From NCBI RefSeq assembly GCF_013912375.1, contig NZ_JACETV010000003.1, forward strand, positions 186,001-250,000: 64,000 nt of DNA, written 5' to 3'. The notes under the pieces were generated by a model. The model was given only the letters and a program-made list of their open reading frames with translations. It had not been told where the DNA came from and ran no database searches. The DNA comes from Emticicia sp. BO119. Its GTDB lineage: Bacteria; Bacteroidota; Bacteroidia; Cytophagales; Spirosomataceae. Position 1 is the first letter of the stretch, and the number at the start of each line of letters is the position of its first letter. The position numbers were made by a program, and so were the translations under genes. Shown here in pieces: positions 25,290 to 34,335 of the stretch.

Positions 25290-25955
25290 ATGAAATGGGC
25301 ATATAGTATTGAGCAGAAGATGAAAGCTGCAATGGCCTTGACGGTCATTTTCGTTTTTTTATTTATTAAGAATGTTTCCGACAAACGACACTTCAACGAA
25401 TTAGGAGATAGTTTTTCAGCAGTCTATGAAGACCGTCTGATGGCCGAAAGTTATATTTATGAGCTATCGAATCATCTGTCAAGAAAGAAACTCTTGGTTG
25501 ACGATTGCAATACACAGGAAGACTTCAACCAGATAAAAGATAAAATAAAGGCTCATAATCACTCTATCCGGTCGCTGATAGGTGCATATGAAAAAACCAA
25601 ACTGACCCCTACTGAGGAGGTACTGTTTAAAGATTTCAAGAAAAAAATAGCTGATGGTGAGGCTTTAGAACAAAAGCACCTGCATCAGTCAGATTTCAGT
25701 AATGCTGAAACTGGCAGACAGGTATTAGATGAAGCCTTTTATGACGCACTGAATACGCTGAATCACCTTTCGAATATCCAGATTACTGAAGGCGCAAAAC
25801 TGAATAAATCTTCGCAGAAAATTGTGCTGGGCTCGACTTCAGACAACCAGTTTGAACTGACTTTACTGATTGTTTTAGGTACGGTTATTCTGACTTTGAT
25901 TTTTACATCAAATTCAACCATGCCTAAAATTCCGACGGATTCTTCTTTGAATTAA
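25290..25955 (+). CDS. Two-span membrane protein with 4-helix-bundle sensor domain only
   Basis: A 221-residue protein. After an amphipathic start (MKWAYSIEQKMKAAMALT) comes a membrane helix (about 14-28), a periplasmic four-helix bundle (about 30-180) and a second helix (about 188-205), then a short cytoplasmic tail. This is the topology and length of the 4HB_MCP sensor domain of chemoreceptors and kinases, but the protein ends right after the second helix, with no HAMP, kinase, or methyl-accepting signalling domain. It may be a degenerate receptor, or a stand-alone sensor using a partner. The reading frame is intact, so it is probably functional. Single gene. Confidence 0.72.
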   Translation: MKWAYSIEQKMKAAMALTVIFVFLFIKNVSDKRHFNELGDSFSAVYEDRLMAESYIYELSNHLSRKKLLVDDCNTQEDFNQIKDKIKAHNHSIRSLIGAYEKTKLTPTEEVLFKDFKKKIADGEALEQKHLHQSDFSNAETGRQVLDEAFYDALNTLNHLSNIQITEGAKLNKSSQKIVLGSTSDNQFELTLLIVLGTVILTLIFTSNSTMPKIPTDSSLN

Positions 25956-26078
25956 ATTAACATAAAAAACGTATTCCAACTTTCGGTGGCTGGGTGTAGT
26001 TGAAGCCCCAAAAGTAATTGGATTACCTTGTAAAAAATGACTAATCTGTCAAATTTCTAAAGACCATAATTTATCAAA

Positions 26079-26116
26079 AAAGGCCCTGAAAAATTCAGAG
26101 CCTTTCGTTTTTATTT
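26079..26116. terminator. Bidirectional terminator between the 4HB gene and glgB
   Basis: AAAGGC-C-CTGAA (26079-26090) pairs with TTCAG-A-GCCTTT (26094-26105), with one mismatch and a 3-base loop. T-runs follow on both strands (CGTTTTTATT on plus; a run of T on minus), so it can serve both converging genes. Confidence 0.8.
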
Positions 26117-28078
26117 CTTCAATCTCAACACCACTCCCCCTAATGGCGGCAATGAGATTTCTACTGAATTATCTTTTCCATGCAACGGAGTATTGTCTGA
26201 TTTCACATCACCATTTACCACTCCCGTTCCCCAATATTTCTGATTATCACTATTGAATATTTCTTCATAAATCCCTGAGTCTGGCACGCCTATTCTATAT
26301 GGTGAGCGTGGTACAGGGGTAAAATTTAGCACAACTATTGTGGTATCCTTTTCATCAAAACCTTTACGAGCGTAGACAATCACTGCATTTTCACGGTCAC
26401 TGGTATCAATCCACTCAAAACCATCCGGTGAAAACTGTTTGTCGAACAAAGCGGCTTCATTCCTGTACATTTTGTTCAGGTCTTTCATCAATTCATTGAC
26501 ACCCTTATTTGGCTGATGCTCTAATAAATGCCAGTCCAGGCTCTTCTCAAAATTCCATTCGGCATATTGCGCAAATTCACCTCCCATAAACAATAGTTTA
26601 GTACCAGGGTGAGTAAACATATAAGTAAACAACAAACGGAGGTTGGCAAACTTCCGCCATTGGTCACCTGGCATTTTTTCTATCAGGGAGCCTTTACCAT
26701 ACACTACCTCATCGTGTGAGAGTGGCAGCATAAAGTTTTCAGAGAATGAATAAACCAGGCTAAAGGTAATGTCGTTCTGGTGCCATTTCCGATACATCGG
26801 GTCTTTAGCAAAATAGCGCAGGGTATCATTCATCCAGCCCATCATCCATTTCATACCAAAGCCTAAACCTCCTGTATAAACTGGTCTTGAAACTCCCGGA
26901 AAAGCCGTTGATTCCTCAGCAATGGTTTGTGTATCAGGGAAACTCCTGTAAATTTCTTCGTTTAGCTCCTTAAAAAGTGATATTACTTCCAGATTCTCTC
27001 TGCCTCCAAATATATTAGGCACCCATTCTCCGGCATTGCGCGAATAATCACGGTAAAGCATAGACGCCACTGCATCTACTCTCAGCCCATCTGCATGGAA
27101 TCTGTCTAACCAGAAAAGGGCATTACTTATCAGAAACGAACGCACCTCATAGCGTCCATAATTGAAGATATAACTCTTCCAGTCCGGGTGGTAGCCCTGA
27201 CGAGGATCTTCGTGTTCATAAAGTGCAGTTCCATCAAAACGATAAATCCCGTGTGCATCATTCGGATAATGTGATGGAACCCAGTCTAACAATACCCCAA
27301 TCTCATTGATATGAAGTTGTTCGACTAAATACATAAAGTCCTGTGGTGTACCAAACCGACTACTGGTTGAGAAGTACCCCGTTATCTGATAACCCCATGA
27401 GGGTTCATAAGGGTGTTGCATCACGGGCATAAACTCTACGTGCGTAAATCCCATCTCTTTCACATAAGGCACAAGCGAATTAGCTATTTCACGATAGGTC
27501 AGGCGGCGTTCAGGGTCACCAGGGTCTCTTTGCCATGAACCTAAATGAATTTCATACACCGAGATTGGAGCATTCAGCGCATTTTTCTGGCGGCGCGTCT
27601 GCATCCATTCTTTATCTTTCCACTCATACCAGGTATCCCATACAACCGAGGCTGTTTTTGGCGGATGCTCCCAATGCAAGGCATAAGGATCGCCTTTCTC
27701 AATATCTACCCCTGTATTTGACGATATAAAATATTTATATACTGTACCATTACCTATATTTGGAATCCAGCCCTCCCAGATACCCGAGCCATCCCAACGG
27801 GAGCTTAATGGGTGAGCCCCCCGGTTCCAGCCGTTAAAATCACCAATTACCGATAAATACCTTGCATTAGGTGCCCAAACGGCAAAATATGTACCTATGA
27901 CTCCCTGGTTTTCAACCACATGCGAACCCATCTTTTCATAAAGACGATAGTGCTTGCCTGCCTTGAAAAGATTAATATCAAAATCTGTAAATAAACTGAA
28001 TGGCTCTACGTTTTTGAAACTGGGGCTACTTTCTTGTGGTTCTTCTTGTTGCTTGGTAGAAGTCGTTTTCTTTGCCAT
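26111..28078 (-). CDS. glgB: 1,4-alpha-glucan branching enzyme
   Basis: A 655-residue GH13 enzyme that makes alpha-1,6 branches in glycogen. Order: an N-terminal CBM48 (about 40-135; GTYFAVWAPNARYLSVIGDF), then the catalytic barrel with LLDWVPSHYP, the nucleophile Asp335 in GLRVDAVASM, the acid/base Glu in TIAEESTAFP (388 or 389) and the third Asp in LPLSHDEVVYGKGS, and a C-terminal beta-sandwich. It starts with a short Lys/Ser/Gln-rich leader and lacks the extra N-terminal module of longer GlgB forms. No other glycogen genes are next to it. Confidence 0.94.
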   Translation of the reverse strand: MAKKTTSTKQQEEPQESSPSFKNVEPFSLFTDFDINLFKAGKHYRLYEKMGSHVVENQGVIGTYFAVWAPNARYLSVIGDFNGWNRGAHPLSSRWDGSGIWEGWIPNIGNGTVYKYFISSNTGVDIEKGDPYALHWEHPPKTASVVWDTWYEWKDKEWMQTRRQKNALNAPISVYEIHLGSWQRDPGDPERRLTYREIANSLVPYVKEMGFTHVEFMPVMQHPYEPSWGYQITGYFSTSSRFGTPQDFMYLVEQLHINEIGVLLDWVPSHYPNDAHGIYRFDGTALYEHEDPRQGYHPDWKSYIFNYGRYEVRSFLISNALFWLDRFHADGLRVDAVASMLYRDYSRNAGEWVPNIFGGRENLEVISLFKELNEEIYRSFPDTQTIAEESTAFPGVSRPVYTGGLGFGMKWMMGWMNDTLRYFAKDPMYRKWHQNDITFSLVYSFSENFMLPLSHDEVVYGKGSLIEKMPGDQWRKFANLRLLFTYMFTHPGTKLLFMGGEFAQYAEWNFEKSLDWHLLEHQPNKGVNELMKDLNKMYRNEAALFDKQFSPDGFEWIDTSDRENAVIVYARKGFDEKDTTIVVLNFTPVPRSPYRIGVPDSGIYEEIFNSDNQKYWGTGVVNGDVKSDNTPLHGKDNSVEISLPPLGGVVLRLKK

Positions 28079-28152
28079 AGGTCGAAGCTAATAAGTTTTG
28101 TTTTCGAATGGGTAAAAATAGATGAGTGGTTCTACAATTCCAAGAAGCGAAG

Positions 28153-28160
28153 TATATTTG
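28153..28160 (+). promoter_or_regulatory. -7 box upstream of rarA
   Basis: TATATTTG, 72 bp before the rarA start; matches TAnnTTTG, no clear -33 element. Confidence 0.45.
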
Positions 28161-28232
28161 TGATTGAAAATATTTCTTGCTAAATTTCTATCGCTACTAA
28201 GATAAATTATAAAATCTCATAACAACATTACC

Positions 28233-29495
28233 ATGACTGCTCCATTAGCCGAACGCCTACGTCCGAAAAAATTAGACGACTATATTGGTCAGGAACATAT
28301 TCTTGGCAAAAATAAACCACTCCGCAAAGCCATTGAGGCTAACCTTGTACCTTCAATGATTCTGTGGGGGCCTCCCGGCACAGGCAAAACAACCTTAGCT
28401 CTGCTGATAGCCGAGACTACCAAAAGACAGTTTCATCAGCTGAATGCCGTGAGCTCCGGCGTAAAAGAATTACGGGAAGTAATCAGTAGGCCTTCTGGTT
28501 TATTTCCTCCTATTGTATTTATTGACGAAATCCATCGCTACAATAAATCTCAGCAGGATTCACTTCTGACAGCTGTTGAGAAAGGGCAGATTACCCTGAT
28601 TGGTGCTACAACTGAAAACCCCTCATTTGAGATTAATGGCGCGGTGCTTTCCCGATGTCAGGTATATGTATTGGAGTCTTTTGGAGAGAAAGAACTGAAA
28701 GAACTAACAGACAGGGCTATCAGGGAAGATATTGAATTGAAGAAGCGGGATATAAAAGTGGAGTCGTACGAAGCATTAATGCGCCTTTCAGGTGGTGATG
28801 GCAGGAAACTCTTGAACCTACTTGAAATCATTACCTTCTCGTTTCCGCCTGATGCACCGATAGTGATTACAGATGATTTAGTGGAAGAAGTGGCACAGCG
28901 TAATATCGCCCGTTATGATAAATCAGGCGAACAGCATTATGATATTATTTCAGCTTTTATCAAGTCGCTGCGTGGTTCAGACCCGAACGCAGCTTTGTAT
29001 TGGATGGCACGCATGATTGTAGCAGGAGAAGAGGTAGAATTTATCGCCCGACGGATGCTGATTTTAGCTTCTGAGGACATCGGCAATGCCAATCCAACGG
29101 CTGTAATTATGGCCAATAACTGTATGCAGGCGGTAAAGACAATCGGATATCCCGAAAGCAGAATCATCCTCTCACAAACGGCTATCTATCTGGCTACTTC
29201 GCCCAAATCAAATGCTTCGTATATGGCTATCGAAAATGCGATTGCTCTGGCTGAAAAAACTTCTCATCTGCCTGTGCCACTGGCATTGCGCAATGCCCCT
29301 ACCAAACTGATGAAACAGATTGGCTATGGTAAAAACTATAAATATGCCCACGATTATGAAGGTAATTTTACCAAACTCAATTTTCTGCCTGATGAATTGA
29401 AAGGTACAAAACTTTATGAACCCAGCAATAATGCCCGTGAAAATGAAATTCGCCGACAATTACAGGCATGGTGGGCGGAATGGTACGGGTATTGA
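28233..29495 (+). CDS. rarA: Replication-associated recombination protein A (AAA+ ATPase)
   Basis: A 420-residue clamp-loader-like AAA+ ATPase (RarA/MgsA, relative of Mgs1/WRNIP1) acting at stalled replication forks. Motifs: ERLRPKKLDDYIGQEHILG at the start, Walker A WGPPGTGKTTLALL, Walker B VFIDEIHRYNKSQQD, sensor-1 GATTENPSF, and the C-terminal YPESRIILSQTAIYLATSPK tetramerisation region. Length is as expected. It stands alone and ends 6 bp before a perfect long hairpin. Confidence 0.94.
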   Translation: MTAPLAERLRPKKLDDYIGQEHILGKNKPLRKAIEANLVPSMILWGPPGTGKTTLALLIAETTKRQFHQLNAVSSGVKELREVISRPSGLFPPIVFIDEIHRYNKSQQDSLLTAVEKGQITLIGATTENPSFEINGAVLSRCQVYVLESFGEKELKELTDRAIREDIELKKRDIKVESYEALMRLSGGDGRKLLNLLEIITFSFPPDAPIVITDDLVEEVAQRNIARYDKSGEQHYDIISAFIKSLRGSDPNAALYWMARMIVAGEEVEFIARRMLILASEDIGNANPTAVIMANNCMQAVKTIGYPESRIILSQTAIYLATSPKSNASYMAIENAIALAEKTSHLPVPLALRNAPTKLMKQIGYGKNYKYAHDYEGNFTKLNFLPDELKGTKLYEPSNNARENEIRRQLQAWWAEWYGY

Positions 29496-29500
29496 TTTTT

Positions 29501-29565
29501 TGTGGCGCGAACGTCTCGTTCGCAGGTAGGTATATATTTGCTGCGAACGAGACGTTCGCGCCACA
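29501..29565. repeat. Perfect 24-bp inverted repeat (long hairpin), probable terminator or palindromic repeat element
   Basis: Bases 29501-29524 (TGTGGCGCGAACGTCTCGTT plus CGCA) are the exact reverse complement of 29542-29565, with a 17-base loop. It lies 6 bp from the stop of rarA and 6 bp from the stop of the converging GH127 gene, so it can terminate both. It has no T-run, is more GC-rich than its surroundings and looks like a dispersed palindromic unit, not an ordinary intrinsic terminator. Confidence 0.88.
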
Positions 29566-29570
29566 TGAGT

Positions 29571-31583
29571 TTACCGCTTATGCGCATCAACTACCGGGAA
29601 CTGGGCAATACGTAAGGTTGTACAGCCATAAGGTATCAACGTAAGCGTTTCTAAAGGTGTACCCAGATTATTATATGGATAAGAAGGAAACGGAATTTTG
29701 GCAGTTGAGTTCATCGACATCTCCCAGAATGGAATCTGTCTGCCTTTAGCCGTTACGGTGATAGGGGCGTTTGCTAAATTCCAGGGATAATCAGATATTA
29801 CCTCATTTACTTTCACCGTCATGGAATCGGCATGAATGTACTTCTGAGAAATACCGTAGTTCCAGGGAGTAGTAGCATTTACTTCATAGAACGTATCTTC
29901 ATAGGCATCGGTTTTTACCTCGCTCCATTTTTCACCGATTTTAAGTGCATAGACCAATGGACCACGCTCAATGCCTACTGATTTTTCGTACCAATAGGAA
30001 TATCTGAATTCCATAGGCAATTGTAAGATTACTTCATCATTTTCAGCCCATTGGCGGTTTAATACCACTATCTTTTCGCCATTATAGGCTTGTTCTTTGC
30101 CATTTACCTTAATAACTGGTTTTGTACACCATTCGGGTATTCTCAAATGGAGTGGAAATTGTGCTTTAAATTTGGTTTGATAAATGAATTTAATCTGATC
30201 TGAAAACGGATAATTCGTTACTTCTTCAAATTGAACTTCTACCCCATTGGCTACTTTTGCCTTTACTGTTGAGGCCGAATAAACCAAGGCTGCCAAGCCA
30301 TTATCAGCGGTGGCATACCAGAGATTCTGCACAAATTTGGGGTAGCCCTGGTGCATATTTGAGACACAACAAGGGTAGCCTGTGGTTGTGCCAAACACCA
30401 ATCTCGCCTCACGGTCATCAGCAAAGTTTCTGCCTTTGTCTGTTATTTCAATCTGGTTTACCTGCTGAAAATACTGTTTTTTCGTGTATTTATCATCATG
30501 TTGAGTAGGCAATACATTAAAGGCAATCTTCTCTAAATAATCAGCATAATAGACATCGCCGACAATGGGCAATATACTTTCAAAAGAATACATAAACTCT
30601 ACTGCCGAACACAATTCTGAACCCTGTATAGGATCATTGCCATGCAATTGTTCGTCTCCACCATACATACCATTCACAAACCCATGCACATCTTTTAATG
30701 CTGATAAACCTTCTTTTACGGCATGGCTATACTGCGCTTCAGGGTGTTGCTGGTAATAAATCAATGGCTCCTTGATACCCTGTGCTACATTCACGCAATG
30801 CAAATCCGGGTAAGGATTCATTTTGCGAATGGTATTATTGGTGAGAATGGTGGTCCAGTTGAAAGATTGCTTATGGATAATTTCAGCTAAATCAAGCAGG
30901 TATTTTTCTTTCGTGATATTATAGAGCCAGTAAACGATTTGCAGGTTATCTCCTCCCCTTTGCTCCGCCCAGAAAGTATATTTGCCAAGCGGCACCGTTG
31001 GCAGCATCTTCAACTGGTATCTGAAATATTTATCCATTAATGTAACCACTCGCTTATCCTGCGTTGCCATATAATATTGCTGCAGAGCCTTGAGCATTAC
31101 CATTTTCGGCCACCAGTCTTCACTCATAGTTTGTTGAGTGCCTTTGATAGTCTTCATGGTTTTAGGGTCAAAGGGGTATGGCCCGAAATAACCATCAGAA
31201 CGCTGATTTTTGATGCTCCACTCTATCCATTCCTGTGCTTTGGCTTTTAGCCTGGCATCGTTCAGGATATATGCCAAAGGCACTAAGCCATCAATCCAGT
31301 AAGGCCCACGCTCCCAACTATCACCTGTACCTCCTAACCAACCGTTGTTTTTCCCACAAACAAGTGCATAGACACTATCCAGATTTCCAGTCAATCCATC
31401 CCGCTGTGTTTCAAGTATTTTTCTTAACCAACCCTTGGGTTGGATATTGCCTAAAGGTAGGGCTGTATAGGGTTGGGCATATAGTGGCGACTGATTGGTG
31501 ATGTAGTGGGTGTTGCGGGATTGGGCGTTGAGAGTGGCAGATAGGATGCAGAGGGTTAGTATTGTTAGAAGGGTTGATTTCAT
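29571..31583 (-). CDS. GH127-family beta-L-arabinofuranosidase-like protein (DUF1680)
   Basis: A 670-residue secreted glycoside hydrolase; ATG 31583 gives the signal peptide MKSTLLTILTLCILSATLNA. The (alpha/alpha)6 body carries the zinc-site pattern known from HypBA1: QGSELCSAVEF (Glu-x-Cys) and TTGYPCCVSNMHQG (Cys-Cys), where a Cys acts as the nucleophile. Downstream beta-sandwich segments include RIPEWC and VKVNGK-type strands. It probably removes beta-L-arabinofuranosyl residues from plant glycans or hydroxyproline-linked chains. The oxidoreductase/propeller operon and NUDIX regulator 1.3-4 kb away suggest a broader sugar-use region, which is inference. Confidence 0.86.
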   Translation of the reverse strand: MKSTLLTILTLCILSATLNAQSRNTHYITNQSPLYAQPYTALPLGNIQPKGWLRKILETQRDGLTGNLDSVYALVCGKNNGWLGGTGDSWERGPYWIDGLVPLAYILNDARLKAKAQEWIEWSIKNQRSDGYFGPYPFDPKTMKTIKGTQQTMSEDWWPKMVMLKALQQYYMATQDKRVVTLMDKYFRYQLKMLPTVPLGKYTFWAEQRGGDNLQIVYWLYNITKEKYLLDLAEIIHKQSFNWTTILTNNTIRKMNPYPDLHCVNVAQGIKEPLIYYQQHPEAQYSHAVKEGLSALKDVHGFVNGMYGGDEQLHGNDPIQGSELCSAVEFMYSFESILPIVGDVYYADYLEKIAFNVLPTQHDDKYTKKQYFQQVNQIEITDKGRNFADDREARLVFGTTTGYPCCVSNMHQGYPKFVQNLWYATADNGLAALVYSASTVKAKVANGVEVQFEEVTNYPFSDQIKFIYQTKFKAQFPLHLRIPEWCTKPVIKVNGKEQAYNGEKIVVLNRQWAENDEVILQLPMEFRYSYWYEKSVGIERGPLVYALKIGEKWSEVKTDAYEDTFYEVNATTPWNYGISQKYIHADSMTVKVNEVISDYPWNLANAPITVTAKGRQIPFWEMSMNSTAKIPFPSYPYNNLGTPLETLTLIPYGCTTLRIAQFPVVDAHKR

Positions 31584-31659
31584 GGGGATATTAGAATTGT
31601 AATTTATATGTAAGTGCGAAATTAGCAAAAAGTACAAGTCATAGGAAAGGGCTATTCAA

Positions 31660-32511
31660 TCATAATGATGTATTGTCGAGAAAATGAGCAATAAAGGATT
31701 GGGAGTTTGAGTACTTTTCTATATTGCTTAAAATCATATCTTCAATAATTTTATTTTGTGCGTCAGATATATTAGTATTTTCAATATCTAATAGTCTCTT
31801 TGTAATAAAACTGGAGACATTCGGGTCTTTAAGTGTCATTTGTGTTGTTAAAAACTTACCTCCAATGGGATTTACTTTAGAATTTGGGAAGTTATTACTT
31901 TCAATTCCAGCAATATTTCCTACAAAAATGAAGTAAGGAATAAGGCAATAAAAATATGATACTTTATCGGTAAATAATACCTGAGTATCAATCATACGAG
32001 TAAAAAAGAAATTTGCTCCACGTATTTCTTTTGGAGCATTGACTATAAAGGATGTCATTCCAATATACATTTCATTAAAATCAGTCGGGAAAATTTCTTT
32101 ATTCAGAAATTGGCGTAATTCGATTTCGCAATTTATCATTTGCTGTTTGAATGAAGACTCATCATAAACCTTTCTATCTATATTCACTACAAGTGACCGC
32201 CAAAAAAGTGAGGCGACGAATTTAAATAGCATCTCATTATACTCATACGTTATTTTTACTCCCGAAATACTTGGGTGAAAAAAATTATTGGCAAACCATG
32301 TTTCATATTTACTAAATTTATCTTCACAATCAGAGCATAATAAGTATTGTTTCTTGCCATCTTGAAAGGGAATATTAGGATTTCCTAATCCTCTAAGTCT
32401 ACCAGTTGCTGATGTTTTTTTTATCCATCGTGAAATAAATTTTGGAGTAATGTGACTTTCTTCTAATTTCTTATTTATATTACATAATTTACAAATACCC
32501 TCTACTTTCAT
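31660..32511 (-). CDS. Zinc-binding HNH-like protein, unknown function (AT-rich orphan)
   Basis: A 283-residue protein, clearly more AT-rich than its neighbours. The N-terminus has a four-Cys zinc pattern, C7/C10 (ICKLC) and C59/C62 (LLCSDCED), with an ESHITPKFISRW segment at 18-29 between them, as in the HNH-like zinc domains often seen in defence islands and mobile regions. The remaining ~200 residues are predicted mixed helix/strand without a motif I know. It could be a nuclease or just a zinc-structured protein; the final catalytic His/Asn of a canonical HNH motif is not visible. No neighbour gene explains it, so recent transfer is likely. Confidence 0.6.
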   Translation of the reverse strand: MKVEGICKLCNINKKLEESHITPKFISRWIKKTSATGRLRGLGNPNIPFQDGKKQYLLCSDCEDKFSKYETWFANNFFHPSISGVKITYEYNEMLFKFVASLFWRSLVVNIDRKVYDESSFKQQMINCEIELRQFLNKEIFPTDFNEMYIGMTSFIVNAPKEIRGANFFFTRMIDTQVLFTDKVSYFYCLIPYFIFVGNIAGIESNNFPNSKVNPIGGKFLTTQMTLKDPNVSSFITKRLLDIENTNISDAQNKIIEDMILSNIEKYSNSQSFIAHFLDNTSL

Positions 32512-32854
32512 TATCTTTTCTCTTTTAAATGAACAAAAGTTAAGTTTTAATTTACAATATTAATTACCTAACTTAAATATAATAGGATGCAGGTGTTTCA
32601 TAACAATAATTGCAAAAAAAGCCACTTCCATTCCCACAGACAAATCATTTACATTTCATTTTACATCTCCTGCAAACTCCCTTCCTCAACTCCTTCACAA
32701 CATAATCAGCAGAACGGACTGTTGTTCCATAAAGGTAAATCAGGAATTTTGATTAATGTTGAAGTCATACAAGCAACATCAGTTATGAATTGTTTAGCAG
32801 CGAAGTTTGAGAGTCTTTACTCATTCTTATCATTTATAGCAGTAGTGAGCAATA
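32512..32854. other. AT-rich intergenic stretch with no supported gene
   Basis: About 340 bp between the zinc/HNH-like gene and the Gfo/Idh operon terminator. A 102-codon plus-strand reading frame (32587-32895) exists but is low-complexity, has no recognisable family and runs through the terminator, so I do not call it. I see no RNA gene or repeat. Confidence 0.55.
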
Positions 32855-32887
32855 AAAACAACAAAGGCCACCCAAGAGGCAGCCTTT
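32855..32887 (-). terminator. Terminator of the Gfo/Idh operon
   Basis: On the minus strand AAAGGCTGCCT pairs with GGGTGGCCTTT over 11 bp (three G-U pairs), loop CTTG, followed by TGTTGTTTTT. It begins 22 bp after the stop codon at 32910. Confidence 0.8.
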
Positions 32888-32909
32888 ATCATTGACTTAT
32901 ATGTAACAA

Positions 32910-34316
32910 TTAAGCCTTCAACTTCATATTTACAGGGTCCCACTTAATTATTTTCTTTGTAAGCAAACTTTCGTTACAAGCCAGGGCCGGAGCCGCTGCT
33001 CTGAAACCAAATACTGCATCTTCAACGACAACTTTTCCGGTTCTGATTGAATCAAAGAAATTGGTGAAGTGATCTACGTGTTCGCTATAACCTGCCGGAG
33101 GGTTGAACACGATGTCTTCCTTCGTCTTTTTCCTTCTTTGCTCAGGCGTCCATTTAGCCTCAAAATCTTTCTGCATTTCTTCACGCATGGCTTTGGAGAA
33201 AGTAAAAAGGGAATCATATCCGCCAAAGCCCGGAGCCTCTGGCATAATGCTATGTTTTACTGTAATTGTATTGCCTCTTACGTCGATTATCCCTTCCGAA
33301 CCTATCAGACGGGTTAATTCCTGCCCACCAGTTCCACTGATAAAGTTTACCTGTAAAGTCAACTGGAAAGCAGGATGTTCGTCACAGTCAGGATATTGCA
33401 TCACACCCGACATTACGTCAGGCAAATCGCGTCCATCTTTCCAGTAGCTGAACTGTCCGGTACTTACAATCGATTCCGGTCCTTTAGAATTAGTCATGAA
33501 ATGTGTGCCACTCAATAAGTGGATAAACAAGTCGCCTGCCACACCTGTACCTACATCTTTAAAGGCTCTCCACCAAAAAAATTTCTTCGGGTCATAGGGT
33601 ATTTTTTTTCCGGTAATAGAAATAAATCTATCCCAGTCCAATGTTTCAGGGCTTGCATCTTTCGGAATGGTGTACTCCCATGCGCCGATAGAGCTTTGTC
33701 TGTCATTAACTGAATTAACCATATTCAGCTTGCCGATTTCTCCTGATGCCAATAGTTCTTTCGCTTTTGCCAGACCAAGGCTACTCACCCGCTGACTACC
33801 AATCTGCACCACTTTACCTGATTTTTTGGCGGCTGCCACTACCGGGTTACCTTCGCTGATTTTATAAATCATGGGCTTTTCACAGTAAACATGTTTGCCT
33901 TTTGCCAGCGCATCAATCGTCATTTTCGCATGCCACACATCGGTAGTACAAATCAATACGGCGTCAATATCACTTTTATTCAGCAATTCTCTGTAATCTC
34001 TTGTTACAAACAGGTCATTGCCATACATTTCTTTGGCATTTTCAAGTCTGCCCGGGTACAAATCGCAGATACCTGCCAGTTCAACACCAGGTACTTTCAG
34101 TGCTGAACCTAAATCATAATGGCCCTGCACACCAAAACCAATCACCCCTATTCTGACTTTGTCGTTGGCAGTAATTTTTCTGTCATAGGTTAAAATGCGT
34201 TCTTCTGCTTTTTGCTGGGCAGCTAACGAAGCAAATGGCGATGAAGCAGCTACTAAACTGGTAGCACCAATCTGCTGTAGAAACTTCCTTCTGGAAGATG
34301 AACTATCGTTTTTCAT
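32910..34316 (-). CDS. Gfo/Idh/MocA-family oxidoreductase, Tat-exported
   Basis: A 468-residue NAD(P)-dependent oxidoreductase. The N-terminus SSSRRKFLQQIGATSLVAAS is a twin-arginine signal, so it is exported folded with its cofactor. The Rossmann start VRIGVIGFGVQGHYDLG and the CEKPM motif are standard for the family, and the C-terminal domain contains a GxD/H-type sugar region (GTGVAGDLFIHLLSGTHF). Members act on sugars, inositols or glycosides. It follows the propeller gene by 19 bp in one transcript that starts at a palindrome-covered promoter. The substrate is unknown. Confidence 0.86.
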   Translation of the reverse strand: MKNDSSSSRRKFLQQIGATSLVAASSPFASLAAQQKAEERILTYDRKITANDKVRIGVIGFGVQGHYDLGSALKVPGVELAGICDLYPGRLENAKEMYGNDLFVTRDYRELLNKSDIDAVLICTTDVWHAKMTIDALAKGKHVYCEKPMIYKISEGNPVVAAAKKSGKVVQIGSQRVSSLGLAKAKELLASGEIGKLNMVNSVNDRQSSIGAWEYTIPKDASPETLDWDRFISITGKKIPYDPKKFFWWRAFKDVGTGVAGDLFIHLLSGTHFMTNSKGPESIVSTGQFSYWKDGRDLPDVMSGVMQYPDCDEHPAFQLTLQVNFISGTGGQELTRLIGSEGIIDVRGNTITVKHSIMPEAPGFGGYDSLFTFSKAMREEMQKDFEAKWTPEQRRKKTKEDIVFNPPAGYSEHVDHFTNFFDSIRTGKVVVEDAVFGFRAAAPALACNESLLTKKIIKWDPVNMKLKA

Positions 34317-34335
34317 GTTTTGTATTAAGGTTGAT

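Noticed and set aside
32587-32895. 102-codon plus-strand frame in the AT-rich gap
   Set aside because: Low-complexity, no family, and it runs through the terminator of the Gfo/Idh operon.
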